Below, piece by piece: positions 9,187 through 18,904 of a DNA stretch of 64,000 nucleotides. The notes under the pieces were generated by a model. That model saw only the letters and a program-made list of their open reading frames with translations, ran no database searches and was not told where the DNA came from. Within the stretch, counting starts at the first letter, position 1, and each line of letters starts with the position of its first letter. Made by a program: the position numbers and the translations under genes. This DNA is from Heyndrickxia camelliae. GTDB taxonomy: Bacteria > Bacillota > Bacilli > Bacillales > Bacillaceae_C. Location of the stretch: NCBI RefSeq assembly GCF_002844575.1, contig NZ_PIQO01000020.1, positions 17,668 through 81,667 on the forward strand. Reading direction: 5' to 3'.

Positions 9187-10158
9187 CTATGATAATAGCA
9201 ATTTCAAAATAGCTTTCTGGGCGTGGAGACGATTTTCAGCTTCATCAAAAACAACAGAATGAGACCCATCAATAATACTTGCGGATACTTCTTCGCCGCG
9301 ATGTGCCGGCAAACAGTGCATAAAGATAAAATCTTTTTTTGCAAGTTTGCAATTTTCTTCATTCACTTGATATGGAGTAAATACTTTTATCCTTTCAGAT
9401 GCTTCTTCCTCATTCCCCATGCTGGTCCAAACATCCGTAATGACCACATCTGCATCCTTTAGCATTTCAGCAAGGTTCTCACTTTTTTCTAATAATAGAC
9501 CACTTGCGTTTGCATCCTTCATAGCTTTCAGATAAATTTGTTCATTCGGCTCATATCCTTTTGGGCATGCAATGGAAACATGCATTCCTACCTTTATGGC
9601 TCCTTCTATTAAGGAGTGACACATATTGTTATTGCCATCCCCAACATAACACATCTTCAGACCAGACAATTTCCCTTTCTTTTCTAAAATAGTTAAAAGG
9701 TCTGCTAATACTTGTGTCGGATGATGCAAATCAGTCAATCCATTAATAACTGGGACAGAAGCATGTTTGGCAAATTCCTCTACTACTTCATGTCTGTAAG
9801 TTCGAATCATTAGAGCATCCACGTATCTGGATAGGACCTTTGCTGTGTCGTGAATGGTTTCCCCTCTACCTAACTGGATATCTTTTGAATTCAAAAAGAT
9901 TGCATTACCACCTAATTGAAGCATCCCTACTTCAAATGATACCCTAGTTCTAGTGGAGGACTTTTCAAAAATCATTCCCAATACCTTTCCTTTTAAATAA
10001 GGAATATTCTTACCAGCTTTGGTCATCTTTTTTAACTCTATTGATTCCTTTAATAGTCCATGAATTTCTTTACTCGAGAACTCTCCTAATGTTAAAAAAT
10101 CCTTACGATCTATATTGTATTTTTCACCATTATTTATATTTATCGCTAAATTAGACAT
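9187..10158 (-). CDS. argF: Ornithine carbamoyltransferase
   Basis: 323 residues from the ATG at 10158, chosen because AAGGGGAGAGG sits just before it and family members start close to here. It forms citrulline from ornithine and carbamoyl phosphate. The carbamoyl-phosphate loop SSTRTR lies at about 67-72, and the ornithine-binding HCLPAHRG at about 281-288 identifies OTC rather than aspartate carbamoyltransferase. Last gene of argCJBD-carAB-argF; 13 bases separate it from carB, so the two are co-translated in series and carbamoyl phosphate is made next to its consumer. Confidence 0.95.
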   Translation of the reverse strand: MSNLAININNGEKYNIDRKDFLTLGEFSSKEIHGLLKESIELKKMTKAGKNIPYLKGKVLGMIFEKSSTRTRVSFEVGMLQLGGNAIFLNSKDIQLGRGETIHDTAKVLSRYVDALMIRTYRHEVVEEFAKHASVPVINGLTDLHHPTQVLADLLTILEKKGKLSGLKMCYVGDGNNNMCHSLIEGAIKVGMHVSIACPKGYEPNEQIYLKAMKDANASGLLLEKSENLAEMLKDADVVITDVWTSMGNEEEASERIKVFTPYQVNEENCKLAKKDFIFMHCLPAHRGEEVSASIIDGSHSVVFDEAENRLHAQKAILKLLLS

Positions 10159-10171
10159 GTACCTCTCCCCT

Positions 10172-13100
10172 TTATTTATCAAGTACTAATATCCGCTGAT
10201 AGTCGTTCAGTGCCTGGATGTGTTTTATTTTATCTTTTTGTAAAAAGGTCAAGACTGCAAATGTATCGACAGAAGTAAACAAAGGAATGTCATGAAGAAT
10301 TGCTAACTCTCGCAACTGAAATCCTGTTGTATGCTTCCTTCCCCCAACCGTTGGGATAATAATAGCAGCTGCGATATGCTTTTCCTTTAACACAGTTTCC
10401 ACTTCATCCCTGGTCTTGATTATTTGCATGACTGTCATTCCATTATCCTGTAAAAACTCTGCGGTACCAGTAGTAGCAATGATTTTTATTCCTTGATTGT
10501 ACAAATTTTTAAATAACGGTAGCATCTTACTTTTTTCTCTATCAACAATAGAACAGAATATAATCGATTCCTTTTTAATAGGATTTTTCATTACTTTCCA
10601 ACATGCCTCTGCAAATGTATTCCCTAACCCTAATACTTCTCCTGTAGAGCGCATTTCTGGTCCGATTACAGGATCTACATCCTTTAACTTACTAGAGGAA
10701 AAAATCGGTAATTTCACTGCAACAAGTTCAGGTTCTGCAGCAAGCCCCGTATGTTGAAGAGATTGCCCAAGTTGCACACGGATGGATTGTTCCACCATTG
10801 GAATTCCAGTTACCTTACTTAATATTGGTACAGTTCGGGATGCTCTTGGATTCACTTCTAATACATATACTTTTTCTTTGTGAATAACATATTGAATATT
10901 CGCTGATCCAATTATCTCTGCTTTACAACAAATTTTTCTTGCGTATTCTACTAAACATTTTATTTGAGCTTCCGTTAGGGTTTGCGGTGGATATACAGCA
11001 ATGCTGTCCCCTGAATGGACACCCGCCTTCTCAATATGCTCAAAAATGCCTGGAATAAATATTTCATTTCCATCACTGATACAATCCAGCTCACATTCTA
11101 ATCCAGGAATATATTGATCCACCATTAGGGGCCATGCGCGCTTATCTAAGTTCTGGAGGGAGAGAATATATTCCTCTAAATCCGCTTTTTTATAGATTAT
11201 TCTCATATACTGTCCGCCGATTACATAAGAAGGGCGCACGAGTACGGGAAATCCCAACGCTTCTGCTGCTTCTAAAACCATCTCTTTATCGGAAGCTATC
11301 TCTCCTTTAATATGTGGAATATTTAAGTTTGATAATAATTGATAAAATAACCTTCTATCCTCTAATAGGTCTATCTTATCAATACTTGTTCCAAACAGTT
11401 TTACACCTTCCTTTGTTAAATCATTTGCTAAATTTATCGCTGTCTGCCCACCAAATTGGATAAATACCCCTTCTGCCTTTTCTTTTTCAATAATCGCAAG
11501 GATATCTTCCACTGTCGTTGGTTCGAAATATAAACGATCTGCTACGGAAAAATCCGTGCTTACTGTTTCCGGATTATTGTTTATCACAATAGTTCCAAAT
11601 CCAAGCTTTTTCAAAGCCTTTACGGCATGAACAGATGCATAATCAAATTCAATTCCCTGCCCAATCCTAATTGGTCCGGAACCGATAATAATAGCTTTTT
11701 TACGATTTGTCGTTTCTACTTCATCGAAACCATTCCAAGTAGAATAGTAGTAAGGAGTTACAGCCTCAAATTCAGCGGCACATGTATCTACCTGTTTATA
11801 GACTGGTTTCAGATTCCATTTACTTCTTTTTGATCGAACATCCTGTTCTGTACATTGTAAAAGCTCGGATAAACGAACATCACTTATATTCATTTGTTTT
11901 GCTTTTTTCATTAGGGTAGATGATATGGTATCAATGGAATATTCTTTTAACACGGCTTCAAATTGAACCATTCCTTGCAACTTTTTTAAAAACCATTGAT
12001 CAATAAGAGTTAATTGATGAATTTCATCGACTGTCATCCCGTTTCTCATTGCTTCTGCTATTGCAAATAACCTTACATCCGTTGCTTCTTCCATATGTTT
12101 TTTTAATTGGTCATTAGAAACACCAGTAAACATTCCATGGCTTAGACCAAAAAGCTTCATCTCTAAAGAACGTATTCCCTTATTTAAAGCACCTTCAAAA
12201 GTACGGTCAATAGCCATCGTTTCTCCTGTGGCCTTCATTTGTGTTCCTAATTTTCTATTACCGTCAAGGAACTTATCAAAAGGAAAACGTGGTAATTTCA
12301 AGACAATATAATCTAAAGCTGGTTCGAAGGCTGCAAATGTATTTCCCGTTACCGGATTTAGAATCTCGTCTAAATGATAGCCAATCGCACACTTTGTTGC
12401 GATTCTAGCAATCGGGTAGCCAGTTGCTTTTGACGCTAATGCAGATGATCTGCTTACCCGTGGATTTACTTCAATTACATAATATTGGTTCGAGATAGGA
12501 TCTAAAGCAAATTGAATATTACAGCCACCTATGATTCCTAGCGCACGGATAATTTTTATAGATGCATTTCGAAGAATTTGGTATTGCTCATCCGATAATG
12601 TTTGGGAAGGAGCAACGACAATTGAATCTCCTGTATGAACCCCAACTGGATCTAGATTTTCCATATTGCACACGATAATACAAGTATCATTTGCATCCCT
12701 AATGACTTCATATTCAACTTCCTTCCAACCCTTAATGCTTTTTTCAATTAGCACTTGATGGATTGGGCTACTATTCAGGCCTTTTTGTAAAACGTTTTCC
12801 AACTCTTGATCATTGCTTGCAAAACCGCCACCGGCACCGCCAAGAGTGTAGGCGGGACGGATAATCAGCGGGTAACCAACCTCCTGGGAGAAATCCTTCC
12901 CTTCCTCGATCGTATGAATAATTTTTGACTGTGGTATTGGTTCCTGAATTTCCTCCATTAATCGTTTAAATTGATCACGATCCTCGCCTTTTTGAATCGA
13001 TTCCACCGGAGTTCCTAATAGCTTAACATTATATTTCTCCAGAATTCGTTTTTCATAGAGCTGAACCGTTAGATTTAACCCTGTTTGCCCGCCTAACGTT

Positions 13101-13363
13101 CCAATCATACCTTGCGGCTTTTCCCTTTTTAAGATTTCTTCAATTGTTTCAATGGTCATTGGCTCAATATAAATTCTATCGGCAATCGATTCATCCGTCA
13201 TAATAGTTGCAGGATTACTGTTCAATAATACAACCTCAATCCCTTCCTCTTTTAATGCCAAACAGGCTTGCGTCCCAGCATAATCAAATTCTGCGGCCTG
13301 CCCTATGACAATGGGGCCAGAACCAATGACCAGCACTTTTTTTATTTCTTTATTGTATGGCAT
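10172..13363 (-). CDS. carB: Carbamoyl-phosphate synthase, large subunit (arginine-linked)
   Basis: 1063 residues from the ATG at 13363 (GGGAG 9 bases upstream), the full length of the family. It has two homologous ATP-grasp halves, each opening with a nucleotide-fold motif (VIGSGPIVIGQAAEFDYAG near residue 13, IIGSGPIRIGQGIEFDYAS near 555). The C-terminal allosteric MGS-like domain (about 920-1063) has the ATTGTAEFL motif. It makes carbamoyl phosphate from bicarbonate, ATP and ammonia supplied by CarA. It overlaps the end of carA by 14 bases. Placement inside the arginine operon marks it as the arginine-specific isozyme; a separate pyrimidine-linked pair is expected elsewhere in Bacillus genomes. 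Confidence 0.95.
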   Translation of the reverse strand: MPYNKEIKKVLVIGSGPIVIGQAAEFDYAGTQACLALKEEGIEVVLLNSNPATIMTDESIADRIYIEPMTIETIEEILKREKPQGMIGTLGGQTGLNLTVQLYEKRILEKYNVKLLGTPVESIQKGEDRDQFKRLMEEIQEPIPQSKIIHTIEEGKDFSQEVGYPLIIRPAYTLGGAGGGFASNDQELENVLQKGLNSSPIHQVLIEKSIKGWKEVEYEVIRDANDTCIIVCNMENLDPVGVHTGDSIVVAPSQTLSDEQYQILRNASIKIIRALGIIGGCNIQFALDPISNQYYVIEVNPRVSRSSALASKATGYPIARIATKCAIGYHLDEILNPVTGNTFAAFEPALDYIVLKLPRFPFDKFLDGNRKLGTQMKATGETMAIDRTFEGALNKGIRSLEMKLFGLSHGMFTGVSNDQLKKHMEEATDVRLFAIAEAMRNGMTVDEIHQLTLIDQWFLKKLQGMVQFEAVLKEYSIDTISSTLMKKAKQMNISDVRLSELLQCTEQDVRSKRSKWNLKPVYKQVDTCAAEFEAVTPYYYSTWNGFDEVETTNRKKAIIIGSGPIRIGQGIEFDYASVHAVKALKKLGFGTIVINNNPETVSTDFSVADRLYFEPTTVEDILAIIEKEKAEGVFIQFGGQTAINLANDLTKEGVKLFGTSIDKIDLLEDRRLFYQLLSNLNIPHIKGEIASDKEMVLEAAEALGFPVLVRPSYVIGGQYMRIIYKKADLEEYILSLQNLDKRAWPLMVDQYIPGLECELDCISDGNEIFIPGIFEHIEKAGVHSGDSIAVYPPQTLTEAQIKCLVEYARKICCKAEIIGSANIQYVIHKEKVYVLEVNPRASRTVPILSKVTGIPMVEQSIRVQLGQSLQHTGLAAEPELVAVKLPIFSSSKLKDVDPVIGPEMRSTGEVLGLGNTFAEACWKVMKNPIKKESIIFCSIVDREKSKMLPLFKNLYNQGIKIIATTGTAEFLQDNGMTVMQIIKTRDEVETVLKEKHIAAAIIIPTVGGRKHTTGFQLRELAILHDIPLFTSVDTFAVLTFLQKDKIKHIQALNDYQRILVLDK

Positions 13364-14429
13364 ATGACAAAACTCCCGTTGTTTCATTTAGAATTTGTAT
13401 GAAATCATCAAAGATATGTTCCGTATCTTGAGGTCCTGGATGCGCTTCAGGGTGAAATTGAACGGTTTGAATCGGTAATGTAACGTGACTAAGACCTTCG
13501 ACGGTGCCATCATTTACATGGCGATACGTGATGTTAAATAATTTTTCATCTATTGTGTCATCCTTTACAACATAACCATGATTTTGGGAGGTTATCATTA
13601 CCTTCCCAGTCTTTAAATCTTTTACTGGATGATTAGCTCCCCTATGTCCATATGGCAGTTTTTTCGTTTGCGAACCATACGCTAAAGCAATTAATTGATG
13701 GCCTAAACAAATGCCAAGCGTCGGATAAGCAGCACTAATTTTTTTAATTTCCGGTAGCCATTTTTTTAATGCGATTGGATTCCCAGGACCATTGCTTAAA
13801 ACAACACCAGCCGGGTTCATCTTTTCTATTTGCATAAAGGAAAAATGATAAGGAACAACTGACACTTTGCATTTTCGCTTTAACAAATAGGTCAATATAG
13901 ACTTCTTACATCCAAAATCCATTAGAACAATATGCGGACCATCGTTTTCATAGGTCATTACGCTTTTGGTCGATACCTCCCCTATATAAAAGGGTTCCGA
14001 TATTTTTGGGAAAAGGATATTTTTAGTTTTTGAAATAATACCTTTAATCGTACCGCGCTTGCGAATCGTTTTCACCAGTTCTCTTGTGTCCACACCTGTT
14101 AAAAACGGCAGCCCCTTTTTTTCGAGGATTTCCGCCACTGTGCTGTCTGATTTATAATGATTAGGCACTTCTGATATTTCACTCGTTACAATTCCTTTTG
14201 CATAATAATCATTACTTTCCTGATCAAATGAGTTCATTCCGTAATTACCAATTAACGGGTAGCAAAATACAATGATTTGACCGGCATAGGAGGGATCCGT
14301 CATTATTTCCTGATAACCAGTCATACTCGTATTAAACACAACTTCACCAATAATGTCCTCTGCTGTATGACCATATAACTGGCCGGGGAAAATTTCACCC
14401 GTTTCTAAGATGAGATATCCATTTTCCAA
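13350..14429 (-). CDS. carA: Carbamoyl-phosphate synthase, small (glutaminase) subunit
   Basis: 359 residues. The best start is TTG at 14429: GGAGAG is supplied by the last codons of argD, the argD stop is 2 bases away, and the protein then begins ENGYLILETGEIFPG as in the family. The longer ATG frame at 14468 lies inside argD. The class I glutamine amidotransferase domain has the catalytic Cys in LGICLGHQ and the His/Glu pair in QFHPEAHPG. It passes ammonia to CarB, with which it forms the enzyme. Confidence 0.94.
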   Translation of the reverse strand: MENGYLILETGEIFPGQLYGHTAEDIIGEVVFNTSMTGYQEIMTDPSYAGQIIVFCYPLIGNYGMNSFDQESNDYYAKGIVTSEISEVPNHYKSDSTVAEILEKKGLPFLTGVDTRELVKTIRKRGTIKGIISKTKNILFPKISEPFYIGEVSTKSVMTYENDGPHIVLMDFGCKKSILTYLLKRKCKVSVVPYHFSFMQIEKMNPAGVVLSNGPGNPIALKKWLPEIKKISAAYPTLGICLGHQLIALAYGSQTKKLPYGHRGANHPVKDLKTGKVMITSQNHGYVVKDDTIDEKLFNITYRHVNDGTVEGLSHVTLPIQTVQFHPEAHPGPQDTEHIFDDFIQILNETTGVLSYAIQ

Positions 14430-14431
14430 TC

Positions 14432-15604
14432 TTATCTCTCCATTTTCAATAGAATTTTTTTGAAGCATTTAAGAAAAAGATCGATTTCTTCTTTAGTGAC
14501 TGTTAAAGGAGGCAATAATCGAACGACGTTTTCTCCCGCTGTCAAAATCAGTATTCCTTCCTCTCTTGCTAACTGCACAATATTATTGGCATTCTCTATT
14601 ACCAAACCAATTAACAGACCCTTTCCACGGACTTCTTTAATTTGAGGGCAGTGAGATTGCAGCTTTTCCAATTCTGATAAGATGTACTTACTCTGAATTT
14701 GACTATGTTGCAGAATATGATTTGCAAGAATATAGCGAACTGTTGTTAGTCCAGCCGTTGCAGCAAGAGGATTGCCACCAAAGGTGCTCCCATGTGTTCC
14801 AGGTCCAAATACTCTCGCTACATGTTCCTTTGCAAGCATAGCTCCAATGGGAAATCCCGATCCTAACCCTTTTGCCAATGTTATAATATCAGGTTCAAAA
14901 TTATATTGTTCATAAGCAAATAGTGTCCCGGTTCTTCCTATTCCTGTTTGTACCTCATCAATAATTAGAAGAATATTTTGACTCTTACAGATAGTATCAA
15001 GTTTTTGTATCCATTCCTTATCAGCCGGTATTACTCCGCCTTCCCCTTGAACCAATTCAAGCATTACTGCTGCTGGTGTTCTGTTCTTAACATATTCCAA
15101 TGATGAGAAATCATTATATGGAAGATAAGTAAAACCTTGCAATAAAGGTTCAAAACCATTTTGAATTTTCTCTTGACCCGTAGCGGAGAGAGTAGCCATC
15201 GTTCTTCCATGAAAGGATTGTTTAAAGGTAACAATTTCTGGTTCCTTCATATTATTAATTTGATTAGCATAAAGACGTGCTAATTTAATCGCAGCCTCGT
15301 TTGCCTCTGCTCCACTATTGCAGAAAAACGCCTCATCAAAACAACTATTCTCTACCAAAATATGTGCTAAGTCTTCTTGGACTTGTATTTGATACAGGTT
15401 CGAGCAATGCCATAATTGATCAAGCTGTTGAATAAGAGCATTTTTTACTGCCTCTGGTGTATGGCCGAGATTACATGTTGCTATTCCCGAAGTAAAGTCT
15501 AAATATTGGTTACCATTTTCATCCCATACGAAACTGCCATTTCCTTTTGCAATCGAAATCGGCGCCCGCTTATACGTACTCATCAATGAGGATGTTTTAA
15601 GCAT
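14432..15604 (-). CDS. argD: Acetylornithine aminotransferase
   Basis: 390 residues, a class III PLP-dependent aminotransferase converting N-acetylglutamate semialdehyde to N-acetylornithine. The PLP-binding Lys lies in LAKGLGSGFPIGA (about 245). The cofactor Asp is in LLIIDEVQTGIGRTG (about 215), and GSHGSTFGGNPLA-type residues (GTHGSTFGGNPLA) are conserved. The ATG at 15604 overlaps argB by 8 bases and has GAGGAGGAA in the argB tail, indicating translational coupling. Confidence 0.94.
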   Translation of the reverse strand: MLKTSSLMSTYKRAPISIAKGNGSFVWDENGNQYLDFTSGIATCNLGHTPEAVKNALIQQLDQLWHCSNLYQIQVQEDLAHILVENSCFDEAFFCNSGAEANEAAIKLARLYANQINNMKEPEIVTFKQSFHGRTMATLSATGQEKIQNGFEPLLQGFTYLPYNDFSSLEYVKNRTPAAVMLELVQGEGGVIPADKEWIQKLDTICKSQNILLIIDEVQTGIGRTGTLFAYEQYNFEPDIITLAKGLGSGFPIGAMLAKEHVARVFGPGTHGSTFGGNPLAATAGLTTVRYILANHILQHSQIQSKYILSELEKLQSHCPQIKEVRGKGLLIGLVIENANNIVQLAREEGILILTAGENVVRLLPPLTVTKEEIDLFLKCFKKILLKMER

Positions 15605-16388
15605 CTACAAATTCCTCCTCCAAACGAACTAAAGTTCCAATCGGTTCATTCCTTACATATTTGATTAAATTATCTTCCTCCAACCCATTCATAATGACGA
15701 CTTCCTTAACTCCCTGTTGGATACAAGCCACTGCTGCTTTCACCTTTGGTACCATTCCTCCATGAATGATGCCAGTATTGATATATCCATCTATTTCTTT
15801 TTTGGTAATCTTCGGAATTACGTTCCCTTCCTTCATAACACCTGGAACATCGGTAACCATGCAAATTGGTGCATGATAGGCTTTGGATAATGCTGCTGCT
15901 GCTTCATCTGCATTGATATTAAGCGGTTTATTTGTTTCGTCCACTGCCACTGGAGAAATAACTGGAATATAAGATTGACATAGCAATAAATCTAATAAAC
16001 TATTATTCACTGAAACGATTTCTCCGACCAAACCCACCTTTTGATGGTCATCTACCAACTTTGCCTGCAATAACTTTCCATCGCACCCACTCAGCCCAAT
16101 CCCCTTGGCACCTGCCGATAAAAGATTCCTAACTATTTGTTTATTGGCAGTACCTGAAAGCACCATTTCCACCACTTCTATTACAGATTCATTTGTTACT
16201 CGTAGGCCCTCGATAAATTTGGACTCAATCTGTAATTTTTCCAGCAGCGTTGTAACCTGAGGTCCCCCACCATGTACAATTATTGGATTTATATGAAATT
16301 CTGTTTTTAAAGCAGCTATATTTCTATAAAAAGAATCCGGCAACTTATCTGTTATGCTTCCTCCACATTTAATAATTAGATAACTCAA
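15597..16388 (-). CDS. argB: Acetylglutamate kinase
   Basis: 263 residues, amino-acid-kinase fold. It phosphorylates N-acetylglutamate with ATP. Gly-rich nucleotide and substrate loops KCGGSITD (7-14) and VHGGGPQV (about 39-46) and the substrate segment GLSGCDG (about 116-122) are present. The short form lacks the N-terminal arginine-inhibition helix found in allosteric kinases. In the recycling pathway, as here with argJ, control is usually transcriptional and through ArgJ. Confidence 0.94.
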   Translation of the reverse strand: MSYLIIKCGGSITDKLPDSFYRNIAALKTEFHINPIIVHGGGPQVTTLLEKLQIESKFIEGLRVTNESVIEVVEMVLSGTANKQIVRNLLSAGAKGIGLSGCDGKLLQAKLVDDHQKVGLVGEIVSVNNSLLDLLLCQSYIPVISPVAVDETNKPLNINADEAAAALSKAYHAPICMVTDVPGVMKEGNVIPKITKKEIDGYINTGIIHGGMVPKVKAAVACIQQGVKEVVIMNGLEEDNLIKYVRNEPIGTLVRLEEEFVDA

Positions 16389-16405
16389 CTAACATTCCCC
16401 CAACT

Positions 16406-17650
16406 TCATGTTCGGTATGATGCATTAATTTTGACATAATCATAGGATAAATCACAGCCCCATGCGGTTGCGCTTCCATGTCCTTCGCCTAAATCAACCA
16501 AGATCTGAATATTTTCCGATTGTAAATATTCCTTTGCAGTTTCTTCAGAAAACCCAGCAGGCAATCCATTTTCTACCACTTTGATATTGCCTATTGAAAC
16601 GTTTAAAAGTTCTGGATTGACCGTAACACCGCTATAGCCAATTGCATTTACAATTCTTCCCCAGTTCGCATCCTCGCCAAAGATAGCTGCTTTTACTAAA
16701 TTGGAACCAATAATCGATTTACTAATAATTTTTGCATCAATAGAAGATTTTGCGTTGGTTACATGTACTTCAATCAACTTAGTTGCTCCTTCACCGTCAC
16801 GAGCAATTTGTTTTGCAAGAGATGTACAAATCATTTTTAATCCATCTAAAAAGATGGACCATTGAGGATGTGATTCGGATAATTCTTGATTGCCAGCTAA
16901 TCCATTTGCCATCACTAGAACCATATCATTTGTACTTGTATCACCATCGACTGTAATCATGTTAAATGAATCATTCACTGTCATCTTTAAGGCTTGTTGT
17001 AACGAAGAAGGATTTACCTTTGCATCTGTTGTAATAAAACCTAGCATGGTAGCCATATTGGGATGAATCATTCCCGATCCCTTGGCAGTTCCGCCGATTG
17101 TAACATATCGGTCATCAATTAATAGGGAGACACAATCATTTTTCACAAATGTATCTGTCGTTAGAATCGCTTCACTAAAATCCTCTGCATGGTGAAGTCC
17201 CTCTGCTGCAGGAATTTGTGATATACCAATCTGGATTTTTTCCATTGGCAGTTGTTCTCCAATTACTCCAGTAGAACAAACAGCAACCTCATGTTCTTGA
17301 AAATCCATTTGATCTGCAAACCATTCCCTCATTAAAAAAGCATTCTTGATCCCAACTTCCCCCGTACACGCATTTGCATTTCCCGAATTGATAATTACCC
17401 CCTGCAAAAATGGAGAAGCAGCTAAACTTTCTTGTGTAACCTTTAATGGAGCAGCTTGAAACTGGTTCGTTGTATACACAGCAGCGGAAACTGCGGGTAC
17501 CTGAGAGTAGAGCCAACCAAGATCCTTTCTTTTTCTCTTTAATCCACTATGCATTCCACCTGCATGAAAACCAATAGGTGATGCAATATGTCCATTTACT
17601 ACTTTCATAAGACTTCCTTTCTCCAATTCTAATTGTCTACTATTCATCAT
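16406..17650 (-). CDS. argJ: Bifunctional ornithine acetyltransferase / N-acetylglutamate synthase
   Basis: About 414 residues. It recycles the acetyl group from N-acetylornithine to glutamate and, in bifunctional forms, also uses acetyl-CoA. The self-cleavage motif ATMLG, whose Thr becomes the N-terminal nucleophile of the beta chain, lies in IHPNMATMLGF near residue 203. Two adjacent ATGs at 17650/17647 follow AGGAGGG. An internal ATG 14 codons later also has a weaker AAAGGAAG site, so the exact start is uncertain. The gene lies 35 bases after argC in the operon. Confidence 0.94.
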   Translation of the reverse strand: MMNSRQLELEKGSLMKVVNGHIASPIGFHAGGMHSGLKRKRKDLGWLYSQVPAVSAAVYTTNQFQAAPLKVTQESLAASPFLQGVIINSGNANACTGEVGIKNAFLMREWFADQMDFQEHEVAVCSTGVIGEQLPMEKIQIGISQIPAAEGLHHAEDFSEAILTTDTFVKNDCVSLLIDDRYVTIGGTAKGSGMIHPNMATMLGFITTDAKVNPSSLQQALKMTVNDSFNMITVDGDTSTNDMVLVMANGLAGNQELSESHPQWSIFLDGLKMICTSLAKQIARDGEGATKLIEVHVTNAKSSIDAKIISKSIIGSNLVKAAIFGEDANWGRIVNAIGYSGVTVNPELLNVSIGNIKVVENGLPAGFSEETAKEYLQSENIQILVDLGEGHGSATAWGCDLSYDYVKINASYRT

Positions 17651-17685
17651 TTCTTTCCCTCCTGAGGATTGCTAAAGTTGTTGCA

Positions 17686-18723
17686 TTAAGGATAAATTGG
17701 AATGCCGGCTAATCCTGTCCTCTCATCCCAACCAGCTATAACATTTAAATTTTGTATTGCCTGACCTGCTGCTCCTTTTACTAAATTATCAATTACTGAA
17801 ATGATAGTTAACCGACCAGTTCGCTCCTCTATATTTATCCCGATATCACAGTAATTGGTACTGTATACTTCCTTTGTAGACGGCCAATTGTCTTTCGGTC
17901 TAATGCGAATAAAACCATCGTCTTTATATGCCTCTCTGTAAAGTTCCAAGATCTCCTCTACATTCACTTTTTGCTTTAAATCAGCATATATCGTACACAT
18001 AATTCCTCGTGTCATAGGAATTAAATGGGTTGTAAAAGTTACAGCAGCTGAAATACCCGTTATATTTTGTATTTCTTGCTCTATTTCTGGAATATGCTGA
18101 TGTGTACCAAGTTTATAGGCGGTGACATTTTCATTTACTTCTGAGAATAAGTTTCCTACACTTGGTTTTCTTCCCGCTCCGGAAACACCAGATTTTCCAT
18201 CAATGATAATTGAATTCATATCGATTACATTTGCCTTTAAAACTGGTGCCAGCCCAAGAAGTGTAGCAGTTGGATAGCACCCGGGATTAGCAATGAATTT
18301 CGAATTTTTTATTTCATTTCGATTTAATTCCGTTAATCCATAAGTAGATTTTTGCAAATCTTCTATATGAGCAGATTTATTTTTATACCATTTTTCGTAT
18401 AAGCCTTCACTTTTCAATCGAAAATCTCCTGATAAATCTATACAAGTAATTTCAGACTCTAGAAGAGACGGCAACATCTCCTTCGAGACTCCGGATGGCG
18501 TAGCAAAAAATAAGACATCCAATTTACTTTGGATTTTATTTGGATTCCATTCCTCTAATGGCATTTCGATAATATTATGTAAATGTTTATATTGGTCTGT
18601 TAATACAGTGCCTTTTGTGGAATTGGATATGAGCATTTCAATTTCTACTTTTGGATGCTGGTGTAATAAACGAATAAGCTCGGCACCACCATATCCATTA
18701 GCACCAATAATACCAATCTTCAA
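17686..18723 (-). CDS. argC: N-acetyl-gamma-glutamyl-phosphate reductase
   Basis: 345 residues. NADPH-dependent reduction of acetylglutamyl phosphate to the semialdehyde. The Rossmann motif GANGYGGAELIRLL starts at about residue 7. The catalytic Cys is in NPGCYPTA (about 146-153), and a His of the active site lies in LGTHQHIPEIEQ. The start is TTG at 18723, preceded by AGGAG; a nearby ATG is out of frame. First gene of argCJBD-carAB-argF, transcribed from the ARG-box promoter at 18761-18795. Confidence 0.95.
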   Translation of the reverse strand: MKIGIIGANGYGGAELIRLLHQHPKVEIEMLISNSTKGTVLTDQYKHLHNIIEMPLEEWNPNKIQSKLDVLFFATPSGVSKEMLPSLLESEITCIDLSGDFRLKSEGLYEKWYKNKSAHIEDLQKSTYGLTELNRNEIKNSKFIANPGCYPTATLLGLAPVLKANVIDMNSIIIDGKSGVSGAGRKPSVGNLFSEVNENVTAYKLGTHQHIPEIEQEIQNITGISAAVTFTTHLIPMTRGIMCTIYADLKQKVNVEEILELYREAYKDDGFIRIRPKDNWPSTKEVYSTNYCDIGINIEERTGRLTIISVIDNLVKGAAGQAIQNLNVIAGWDERTGLAGIPIYP

Positions 18724-18760
18724 CTTTTTTCATCTCCTATAAAATGCAATGTTGTATTTT

Positions 18761-18795
18761 TGTATTATTATAAACACATAGGAATAATTATGCAA
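18761..18795 (-). promoter_or_regulatory. argC operon promoter with two ARG boxes
   Basis: Minus-strand TTGCAT (18790-18795), 17 bp, TATAAT (18767-18772). Two ARG-box matches at 18781-18794 and 18761-18774 (13 of 14 each to TGNATWWWWATNCA) start 20 bp apart and lie over the -35 and -10. The geometry is the same as at argG. Confidence 0.8.
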
Positions 18796-18808
18796 CAACA
18801 AAAATAAT

Positions 18809-18830
18809 AAATAGTGATATTTCACTATTT
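18809..18830. other. 22-bp dyad upstream of the argC promoter
   Basis: Perfect 9-bp arms AAATAGTGA/TCACTATTT around a TATT loop, 14 bases upstream of the argC -35. It has no T run on the relevant strand, so it is not an obvious terminator. It could be a binding site for another regulator. Confidence 0.35.
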
Positions 18831-18865
18831 AATAACATAAACATGCACATACTTTGTATAAATAT

Positions 18866-18899
18866 AAAAAAGCTACCACATATTAGTGATAGCTTTTTT
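18866..18899 (-). terminator. Terminator of the yceG-telA unit
   Basis: Stem AGCTATCAC/GTGGTAGCT (18871-18879 with 18886-18894) with A and T runs on both sides, directly after the stop codon at 18905. Confidence 0.8.
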
Positions 18900-18904
18900 C
18901 ATAA

